Positions 58,005 to 64,000 of a stretch of 64,000 nt of DNA are shown piece by piece. Position 1 is the stretch's first letter. Every line of letters begins with the position of its first letter. The stretch comes from Pseudorhodobacter sp. PARRP1 (GTDB lineage: Bacteria; Pseudomonadota; Alphaproteobacteria; Rhodobacterales; Rhodobacteraceae). The stretch is from the NCBI GenBank assembly GCA_002256245.1, contig NKIU01000004.1, forward strand, positions 62,001 through 126,000. Direction: 5' to 3'. The notes under the pieces are model-generated. The model did no database searches and was not told the origin of the DNA. It was given only the letters and a program-made list of their open reading frames with translations. The translations under genes and the position numbers were made by a program.

Positions 58005-59606
58005 ATGTCGGAAAAATGGCAAGCATTGCGGGATCATGCGCTAAGCGTGGCACGGCGGCCGATCCTGTCGCTGTTCGAGGATAAGGGCCGGGCGGCGGCG
58101 TTCAACGTTGATGCCGGGGCCGCGCGGCTGGATTACTCTAAAACCAACATCGACGAGCAGGCCAAGGCGATGCTGCTGACGCTCGCCGAGGTTTCGGGCG
58201 TGGCGGAAAAGCGCGCGGCGATGTTTGGCGGCGAGAAGATCAACGTCACCGAGGGGCGGGCGGTGTTGCACACCGCGCTGCGCGGCGGCATTGAGGCCAA
58301 GGTGATGTGCGACGGCGTCGATGTGATGCCAGAGATTCGCAAGACCAAGGCGCGGATGGCAATTTTCGCGCGCGAGGTGCGCACCGGCAAATTTACCGGC
58401 CAAGGCGGCAAGATCACCGATGTGATCAATATCGGCATCGGCGGGTCAGACCTTGGGCCTGCGATGGTGACATTGGCGCTGGCCCCCTATCACGACGGGC
58501 CGCGCGTGCATTACGTCAGCAACGTCGATGGCGCGCATATTGCCGATGTGGTGCGGGGGTTGAACCCGGAAACCACGCTGGTGATCGTGGCGTCAAAAAC
58601 CTTCACCACGATTGAAACCATGACCAACGCCGAAACCGCGCGGGCGTGGATGGCCGAAAAGGTGAACAATCCGGCGGCGCAGTTTGCGGCTGTCTCTACC
58701 GCTGCCGACAAGACGGCGGCGTTTGGCATCGATTCTGCCCGGGTGTTCGGCTTTGAGGATTGGGTCGGCGGGCGCTATTCGGTTTGGGGGCCGATTGGTC
58801 TGGCGGTGATGCTGGCGGTGGGGCCGGAAGCGTTTGAAGATTTCCTCGCCGGTGGCCGCGCGATGGACGAGCATTTTCAATCGGCACCCTTTGCGCAGAA
58901 TATGCCGGTGTTGCTGGCTTTGGTCGGCATTTGGCACAACCAAATCTGCGGCTATGCCAGCCGTGCGGTTCTGCCCTATGATCAACGGCTTAGCCGCTTG
59001 CCTGCCTATTTGCAGCAGTTGGAAATGGAAAGCAACGGCAAGTCGGTGGCGATGGATGGCAGCGATCTGCCGACCCACTCCGGCCCGGTGGTCTGGGGAG
59101 AGCCGGGCACCAACGGCCAGCACGCATTCTATCAGTTGATCCATCAAGGCACCCGCGTGGTGCCGTGCGAGTTCATGGTGGCCAAGGCCGGGCACGAGGC
59201 CGACCTTGCGCATCAGCATCTTTTGCTGGTGTCGAATTGCCTTGCGCAATCCGAGGCGCTGATGCGGGGGCGCAGCTTGAATGAGGCCCGCGCGATTATG
59301 GAGAAGAAGGGCGCTGTCGGCGACGAGTTAGAGCGTCAGGCCCGCCACCGGGTGTTCCCCGGCAACCGGCCTTCGACGACGCTGGTTTATCCGAAACTGA
59401 CGCCGTTCGTGCTGGGCCAGATCATAGCACTTTATGAACACCGGGTGTTTGTCGAAGGTGTCATTCTGGGGCTGAATTCGTTCGACCAATGGGGCGTGGA
59501 ATTGGGCAAGGAACTGGCACTGGCGTTGCAGCCGATCCTTGAGGGCGCTGATGCCAGCGGCAAGGATGGCTCGACACAAGCGTTGGTGGCCTATCTGCGC
59601 GGCTGA
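58005..59606 (+). CDS. pgi: glucose-6-phosphate isomerase
   Basis: Pgi interconverts glucose-6-phosphate and fructose-6-phosphate. The 533-residue protein has the signature blocks [15 protein letters not shown] and [25 protein letters not shown] binds the sugar phosphate and [21 protein letters not shown] carries the active-site Glu and His. GGAGTAGGTC lies before the start. The cluster makes 6-phosphogluconate available for the Entner-Doudoroff or pentose phosphate route; edd, eda and gnd are not in the window. Confidence 0.96.
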   Translation: MSEKWQALRDHALSVARRPILSLFEDKGRAAAFNVDAGAARLDYSKTNIDEQAKAMLLTLAEVSGVAEKRAAMFGGEKINVTEGRAVLHTALRGGIEAKVMCDGVDVMPEIRKTKARMAIFAREVRTGKFTGQGGKITDVINIGIGGSDLGPAMVTLALAPYHDGPRVHYVSNVDGAHIADVVRGLNPETTLVIVASKTFTTIETMTNAETARAWMAEKVNNPAAQFAAVSTAADKTAAFGIDSARVFGFEDWVGGRYSVWGPIGLAVMLAVGPEAFEDFLAGGRAMDEHFQSAPFAQNMPVLLALVGIWHNQICGYASRAVLPYDQRLSRLPAYLQQLEMESNGKSVAMDGSDLPTHSGPVVWGEPGTNGQHAFYQLIHQGTRVVPCEFMVAKAGHEADLAHQHLLLVSNCLAQSEALMRGRSLNEARAIMEKKGAVGDELERQARHRVFPGNRPSTTLVYPKLTPFVLGQIIALYEHRVFVEGVILGLNSFDQWGVELGKELALALQPILEGADASGKDGSTQALVAYLRG

Positions 59607-59639
59607 CAGCAGGGCCGGGGGTGAGCCCGGAACGGGCGA

Positions 59640-59663
59640 GGGGGGCAGCAAGCCCCCCTTTTT
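59640..59663 (+). terminator. Rho-independent terminator after pgi
   Basis: GGGGGGC (59640-59646) pairs with GCCCCCC (59652-59658) around AGCAA, followed by five T residues. It lies 33 bases past the pgi stop, before the convergent RidA gene. Confidence 0.88.
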
Positions 59664-59665
59664 GT

Positions 59666-60016
59666 TTACTTCAGCGCTGCGGTGACGATGATTTCCACCA
59701 GATAATCGGGCGTCGCCAGCTTGGCCTCACCGGTGGCGCGTGCGGGGGTATGGCCTGCGGGCACCCAGGCATCCCAGACCGCGTTCATCTCGGCAAAGCT
59801 TGCCATATCGGCCAGCCAGATCTGGGTGGACAGGATGCGGGTCTTGTCGGTGCCGGCCTCGGCCAGAATACGGTCCACCTCGGCCAGACAATCTTGGGTC
59901 TGTTGGGTGACCGAAGCACCCGGTGTGCCAACCTGACCTGCCAGCCAGACGATGCCGTTATAGGCCACAGCCTCGGACATCCGCGCGCCGACGCCGATAC
60001 GTTTGATCTCGCTCAT
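59666..60016 (-). CDS. RidA family protein
   Basis: RidA proteins hydrolyse reactive enamines and imines released by PLP enzymes and some flavin oxidases. The 116-residue protein has the family blocks YNGIVWLAGQVGTPG, VDRILAEAGTDKTRIL, and PARATGEAKLATPDYLVEIIV, with the active-site Arg in PARAT. It is convergent with the pgi operon and divergent from a lipoprotein gene; no PLP enzyme is adjacent, but a flavin amine oxidase-like gene lies 0.7 kb away. Confidence 0.92.
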   Translation of the reverse strand: MSEIKRIGVGARMSEAVAYNGIVWLAGQVGTPGASVTQQTQDCLAEVDRILAEAGTDKTRILSTQIWLADMASFAEMNAVWDAWVPAGHTPARATGEAKLATPDYLVEIIVTAALK

Positions 60017-60222
60017 GGGTTTTCCCTTTCCTGAAAGCTGATGATTGCTAGCGCAGGTGGCGCGCCAGGGGAAGGGGCCTGCTGGGGCGCGCGCTTTCGT
60101 GCCGGTGGGGGGGGGTGGCGCTGCAAATCGCGGTGATGGCGGGCGCGGTCGCGTTGCGTGCGCGGGCGAGATGGCATAGGACGTCGCAAGCTGTCACGAT
60201 CATCGCCCTGAAAGGAAAGCCC

Positions 60223-60687
60223 ATGGCCGCCCGCATCCATCGCCCGATCCATCTGGGCCTTATCGCTTTGCTTGCGCTTGCGGCTTGTGGGTCGTCAAGC
60301 GACATGCAGCTTTACCCCACCGCTGGGCCATTGGCCAAAGAGACCCCGCCGCCGGTGATCCATGCCACCGCCGACACCACCGAGGGCACCTCGGGCGCGT
60401 TGCGGTTCAGGCTGGCGGATCGGACCAAATGCAGCGGCACCTGGTCGGCGCTGGCACCGAAAGTGGTCTCGAAAACCCGCGGCGTGTCCCTGACGCTGCG
60501 TGGCGGGCCGGGTGGCAAGTTTGACAACAGCGTGGAATCGGTGGGCGGCATCAACACCGGCGAGATCTATGCGGTGTGCAAGGATGGCACGGTGGTCAAG
60601 GGCACGTTCGTGATGGGATCAAGCACCACCAGCGGCACCGGCGAGGCCACCGACACGCGCGGCAATACCTATAAGCTGTTGTTCTAG
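60223..60687 (+). CDS. hypothetical lipoprotein
   Basis: This 154-residue protein has a lipoprotein signal with lipobox LAAC (LALAACGSSS). The mature part has two cysteines (TKCSGTW, YAVCKDG) that could form one disulfide. The end repeats Gly-Thr-rich strands (GTFVMGSSTTSGTGEATDTRGNTYKLLF), suggesting a beta-sheet fold. No known domain is recognised. AAAGGA precedes ATG 60223. It is divergent from RidA across a 206-bp gap and lies 42 bases before the flavoprotein gene, so the two may be co-transcribed. Confidence 0.7.
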   Translation: MAARIHRPIHLGLIALLALAACGSSSDMQLYPTAGPLAKETPPPVIHATADTTEGTSGALRFRLADRTKCSGTWSALAPKVVSKTRGVSLTLRGGPGGKFDNSVESVGGINTGEIYAVCKDGTVVKGTFVMGSSTTSGTGEATDTRGNTYKLLF

Positions 60688-60729
60688 CCCATTTTCCCCG
60701 TGCTGACCCCTATCTGACAGGCTGACTTG

Positions 60730-62373
60730 ATGACCGCACTTTCCGCCTTTGGCCCCGACTTTCCCTTTGCCTATGACACCTGGTTGACCCATCCGGCGGG
60801 GCTTGGGGCTGTGCCTGCCGCGCGCCACGGTGAAAGCGTTGCGATCATCGGGGCGGGGGCTGCGGGTGTGACGGCTGGGCACGAGTTGATGAAGCTGGGT
60901 CTGCGGCCCATCCTTTACGAATCTGGCAAGTTTGGCGGGCGTTTGCGCTCGGAAATCTTTGAAAGCACCGAGGACGTGATCGCCGAATTGGGCGGGATGC
61001 GGTTTCCGGTGTCGTCGAAGGCGTTCTATCACTACGTCGATCTTGTGGGCTGCGAAAGTGCGCCGTTTCCCAACCCGCTGACGGCCGCCGCAGGCTCGAC
61101 GGTGATTGATCTGGAAGGCGAGACGCTGTTTGCGCGCACGCTGGCCGATCTGCCACAGCTTTACCGCGAAGTGGCCGAAGCCTACGCCGCCGCCCTGCAG
61201 GAAGGCGCGCGGTTTGCCGAGCTTCAGGCGGCGATGGTGGCGCGCGATGCCAAGCGGGTGAAGGAAATCTGGGACCCGCTGGTGGCAGCCTGGGACGAGC
61301 GGACGTTTTACGATTTCATCACCACCTCGGCCTCGTTCGGGGCGCTGTCGTTTCGCCACCGCGAGGTGTTTGGGCAGGTGGGCTTTGGCACTGGCGGCTG
61401 GGACAGCGATTTCCCCAATTCGATGCTGGAGATTTTGCGGGTGAATCTGTGCGGGCTGGATGACAACCAGCGCTATATCGTCGGCGGGGTCGAGACGGTG
61501 TTGCAGCGGCTGTGGCGGCAACCCGCCGCTTGCGCGCATTGGCCCGAGGGCACCACGCTGGCCGGGTTGAACGGCGGGGCCACGCGGGCGCGCGCGGTGA
61601 AGATTGCCCGCGATGCTTCGGGCGCGATAGCGGTCACCGATTGCTGGGGGCGCAGGGATGTTTATGACGCGGTGCTGGTTACCTGCCAAAGCCACCTGCT
61701 GACCACGGCGATTGAGACGGATGAGGCGCTGTTTGCCCAGCCGTTGTGGATGGCGCTGGACCGCACCCGGTATATGCAGGCGGCCAAGACCTTTGTGATG
61801 GTGGACCGTGCGTTCTGGAACGACATCAACCCCGACACCGGGCGGCCCTTGCTGTCGATGACGCTGACCGACCGCATCACCCGTGGCACCTATTTCTTTG
61901 ACAACGGCCCCGACCGGCCTGCGGTGATTTGCCTGTCTTACAGCTGGATGACCGATGCGCTGAAGGTGCTGCCGCATGGGGCGGAAAAACGGGTGGAACT
62001 GGCGCTGTCGGCACTGGGGCAGACCTATCCGGGGGTGGATATTGCCAGCCACATCCGCGGCAATCCGATCTGCGTCAGCTGGGAGGCCGACGAGAATTTC
62101 CTCGGCGCGTTCAAGGGCGCGCTGCCGGGGCATTACCGCTATAACCACCGGATGTATGGCCATTTCGTGCAAGACAACCTGCCAGCGGCGCAGCGTGGGA
62201 TTTTCCTTGCCGGCGACGGCATCAGTTGGACGCCGGCATGGGTGGAGGGCGCGGTGCAGACGGCGTTGAACGCGGTTTGGGGCATCATGCACCATTTGGG
62301 CGGCGCATCGCCCGCCGAAAATCCGGGGCCGGGTGACGTTTACGCCGAACTGGGGCCAGTGGCGCTGGATTGA
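60730..62373 (+). CDS. FAD-dependent amine oxidase, tryptophan 2-monooxygenase-like
   Basis: This 547-residue flavoprotein has the N-terminal FAD motif IIGAGAAGVTAGHELMKLG with the acidic ribose residue in YESG and the GGR motif following. The C-terminal FAD block is GIFLAGDGISWTPAWVEGAV. Intervening regions such as CLSYSWMTDALKV and CVSWEADENFLGAFKGALPG resemble bacterial tryptophan 2-monooxygenase (IaaM), which makes indole-3-acetamide; I cannot confirm substrate residues. No amidase (IaaH) gene is adjacent. Other amino-acid oxidase activity is possible. A TTG at 60727 is an alternative start. Confidence 0.75.
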   Translation: MTALSAFGPDFPFAYDTWLTHPAGLGAVPAARHGESVAIIGAGAAGVTAGHELMKLGLRPILYESGKFGGRLRSEIFESTEDVIAELGGMRFPVSSKAFYHYVDLVGCESAPFPNPLTAAAGSTVIDLEGETLFARTLADLPQLYREVAEAYAAALQEGARFAELQAAMVARDAKRVKEIWDPLVAAWDERTFYDFITTSASFGALSFRHREVFGQVGFGTGGWDSDFPNSMLEILRVNLCGLDDNQRYIVGGVETVLQRLWRQPAACAHWPEGTTLAGLNGGATRARAVKIARDASGAIAVTDCWGRRDVYDAVLVTCQSHLLTTAIETDEALFAQPLWMALDRTRYMQAAKTFVMVDRAFWNDINPDTGRPLLSMTLTDRITRGTYFFDNGPDRPAVICLSYSWMTDALKVLPHGAEKRVELALSALGQTYPGVDIASHIRGNPICVSWEADENFLGAFKGALPGHYRYNHRMYGHFVQDNLPAAQRGIFLAGDGISWTPAWVEGAVQTALNAVWGIMHHLGGASPAENPGPGDVYAELGPVALD

Positions 62374-62419
62374 TCGCGTATCACGGCGCGGGCCTTTGAT
62401 CGCATTGCCCGATCAACCA

Positions 62420-62452
62420 AAAAGCGGCGCGGGACCACCCCGCGCCGCTTTT
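62420..62452. terminator. bidirectional terminator after the flavoprotein gene
   Basis: A perfect 14-bp stem, AAAAGCGGCGCGGG (62420-62433) with CCCGCGCCGCTTTT (62439-62452), encloses an ACCAC loop. Its A-T ends make it work in both directions between convergent genes. Confidence 0.9.
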
Positions 62453-62492
62453 CTTTGCATGACTTACGGCGCTTTCGCGTCGCCAGATCAGA

Positions 62493-63338
62493 TCAGGCCA
62501 GTGCCTGCTTGCGACGCGCGACCCTTGCGCGGATGGCTGCAACATCGGTCACCGGGGTGGCTGCGAAAAGTTGCTGCGTGTAGGGGTGCTGCGGGTTGGC
62601 AAACAGCGCCTCGCGGCTGCCCTGTTCCACCGCGACACCCTTGCTGAGCACCAGCACATCATCGGCAATGTAGCGCACCACTGACAGATCATGGCTGACG
62701 AAGACATAGGTCAGGTTGAATTCGTCTTGCAGATCGGCCAGCAGGTTCAGCACCTGCGCCTGCACCGACAGATCGAGTGCCGAGACAGGTTCATCCAGCA
62801 CCAGCAACGCCGGGTTCAGCATCAAGGCCCGCGCAATGGCGATGCGCTGGCGCTGGCCGCCCGAGAACATATGTGGATAGCGGTTGAAATGTTCGGGTTG
62901 CAGGCCGACCTTGGCCAGCATCGCCTCGGCCTTCTCGCGGCGTTCGGCGGCGGGCAGGGCGGTGTTGATCAGCAAGGGCTCCATCAGCACATCGCCGACC
63001 TTTTGGCGCGGGTTGAGGCTGCCGTAGGGGTTTTGAAACACCATCTGCACCTTGGAGCGCATCGCAGGCGTCAGCTTGTGCCGACCGATATCCACCGCTT
63101 GACCGTCCAGTTGCAACACGCCGCTGGACGGCGGATCAATCAGCGCGATGATGCGGGCAAGGGTGGATTTGCCCGATCCGCTTTCGCCAACGATGGCAAG
63201 GGTTTTGCCCTTTTCCACCGCGAAATCAACGCCTTTGACAGCGCGGACGGTTTTGGTGCCGCCGAACATACCGCCGCTGACATGGTAATCCTGCGTCAGT
63301 GCTTTGCCTTCCACAACGATGTTGGAACGGGTGGTCAT
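62493..63338 (-). CDS. peptide-type ABC transporter ATP-binding protein (OppF/DppF-like)
   Basis: This ATPase drives import of oligopeptides, dipeptides or similar solutes. The 281-residue protein has Walker A GESGSGKST, the Q-loop QNPYGSLNPRQKVGDVL typical of the oligopeptide subfamily, signature FSGGQRQRIAIARAL and LLVLDEPVSALDLSVQAQ. The C-terminal extension ends with PQHPYTQQL, the usual OppF tail. It overlaps the OppD-like gene by four bases. In some species the two are fused; here they are separate. Confidence 0.92.
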   Translation of the reverse strand: MTTRSNIVVEGKALTQDYHVSGGMFGGTKTVRAVKGVDFAVEKGKTLAIVGESGSGKSTLARIIALIDPPSSGVLQLDGQAVDIGRHKLTPAMRSKVQMVFQNPYGSLNPRQKVGDVLMEPLLINTALPAAERREKAEAMLAKVGLQPEHFNRYPHMFSGGQRQRIAIARALMLNPALLVLDEPVSALDLSVQAQVLNLLADLQDEFNLTYVFVSHDLSVVRYIADDVLVLSKGVAVEQGSREALFANPQHPYTQQLFAATPVTDVAAIRARVARRKQALA

Positions 63339-64000
63339 TTCAACGCCTCCGCTGCCATGAAATCGGCGACGGTTGGCAAACGGTCGCCCTTGGCGTTTTC
63401 GGGCAGCGCCGAAAGCAGCGCGCGGGTGTAGGGGTTTTGCGGGTTCTCAAACAGGCTGAGCACATCGGCCTCTTCCATCTTGCGGCCCTTGTATTGCACG
63501 ATGACGCGGTCGGCGGTCTCGGCCACAACGCCCATGTCATGCGTGATCAGGATCAGCGCCATGCCGTGCTTTTCTTGCAGGGTCATCAGCAGATCAAGGA
63601 TCTGCTTCTGGATCGTCACATCCAGTGCGGTGGTGGGTTCATCCGCGATCAGCAGGCGCGGGTTGCTGGCAATCGCCATGGCGATCATCACGCGCTGGCA
63701 CTGGCCGCCCGACATCTGATGCGGATAGGCGTTCAGCTTGGTTTCCGGCTCGGGGATGCCGACGGCGTTGAACAACTCCACGGCGCGGGCGCGGGCGGCG
63801 CGGCGGTTCATGCCAAGGTTGAAGCGCAAGACTTCCTCGATCTGGAAGCCGACGGTGAAGGATGGGTTCAGCGAGGCCACGGGCTCTTGAAAGATCATGG
63901 TGATCTCGCGCCCGATCAACTTGCGGCGCTCGGTCGCGGACATCTTCAGCAGATCGCGGCCGTCGTAGGTCATCTCATCGGCGGTGACGGTGGCGGTGTC
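63335..64000 (-). CDS. peptide-type ABC transporter ATP-binding protein (OppD/DppD-like), partial
   Basis: This is the partner ATPase of the OppF-like subunit. The reading frame continues to base 64000, so the N-terminus with Walker A is outside the window; 221 residues remain. Visible are the Q-loop [17 protein letters not shown], signature [15 protein letters not shown], and [18 protein letters not shown]. The final [15 protein letters not shown] is typical of OppD. Permease and binding-protein genes presumably lie beyond the window. Confidence 0.9.
   Translation of the reverse strand, partial: DTATVTADEMTYDGRDLLKMSATERRKLIGREITMIFQEPVASLNPSFTVGFQIEEVLRFNLGMNRRAARARAVELFNAVGIPEPETKLNAYPHQMSGGQCQRVMIAMAIASNPRLLIADEPTTALDVTIQKQILDLLMTLQEKHGMALILITHDMGVVAETADRVIVQYKGRKMEEADVLSLFENPQNPYTRALLSALPENAKGDRLPTVADFMAAEALK

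Overview
The window is about 64 kb of GC-rich DNA with tightly packed genes and very short intergenic gaps. Gene content and order point to an alphaproteobacterium of the Rhodobacteraceae (Rhodobacterales). Indicators are the phoR-pstSCAB-phoU-phoB order, a DUF4167 protein, an lptF-lptG-lptD-surA-pdxA-rsmA block, a glgP-B-C-A-X-pgm operon, an MttB-family protein and a Hint-domain protein. This is inferred from family and context, not from a database search. I see no rRNA, tRNA, prophage, insertion sequence or CRISPR array.

Layout. 1-1.1 kb: 3' part of iolB and a small unknown protein. 1.3-8.7 kb: phosphate regulon (soluble PhoR kinase, PstS, PstC, PstA, PstB, PhoU, PhoB) with a three-half-site PHO box before pstS and a hairpin between pstS and pstC. 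8.9-13.7 kb: glyoxalase-fold protein, nucleoside hydrolase, Hint-domain protein, Fe(III)-type periplasmic binding protein and MazG. 13.7-18.6 kb: M20 amidohydrolase, DUF6636 protein, class III aminotransferase, agmatinase and DUF1499 protein; the aminotransferase and agmatinase suggest polyamine catabolism. 18.7-22.6 kb: CHAP lipoprotein, prfA-prmC and the DUF4167 protein. 22.6-30.1 kb: LPS export and outer-membrane assembly block on the minus strand. 30.2-36.7 kb: pepA, holC, retropepsin-like protease, MarC, ABC-F ATPase, ndk and TfoX C-terminal protein. 36.7-40.4 kb: copper resistance (CopZ-like chaperone, CopA, CueR) and an Rrf2 regulator. 40.7-51.9 kb: complete glycogen operon. 52-55.7 kb: MttB-like protein, lytic transglycosylase, HNH protein and MgtC. 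55.9-59.6 kb: zwf-pgl-pgi. 59.7-64 kb: RidA, a lipoprotein, a tryptophan-monooxygenase-like flavoprotein and two ATPases of a peptide-type ABC importer, the second cut by the window end.

How the parts connect. PhoR/PhoB should act on the PHO box before pstS. A second, near-consensus PHO box sits directly before mgtC 47 kb away, which suggests MgtC belongs to the Pho regulon here. Two MerR-type promoters with 19-bp spacers diverge between copZ and copA, and the CueR gene overlaps the end of copA. The glycogen operon and the zwf operon are each preceded by a perfect palindrome of LacI-family type with a central GCGC, suggesting sugar-responsive control of storage and of the upper Entner-Doudoroff/pentose phosphate route.

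The window is mostly core metabolism. I did not find a convincing undescribed multi-gene system. The most interesting signals are regulatory (the mgtC PHO box, the divergent CueR promoters and the palindromic operators), several families of intergenic palindromic repeats, and a few orphan proteins.
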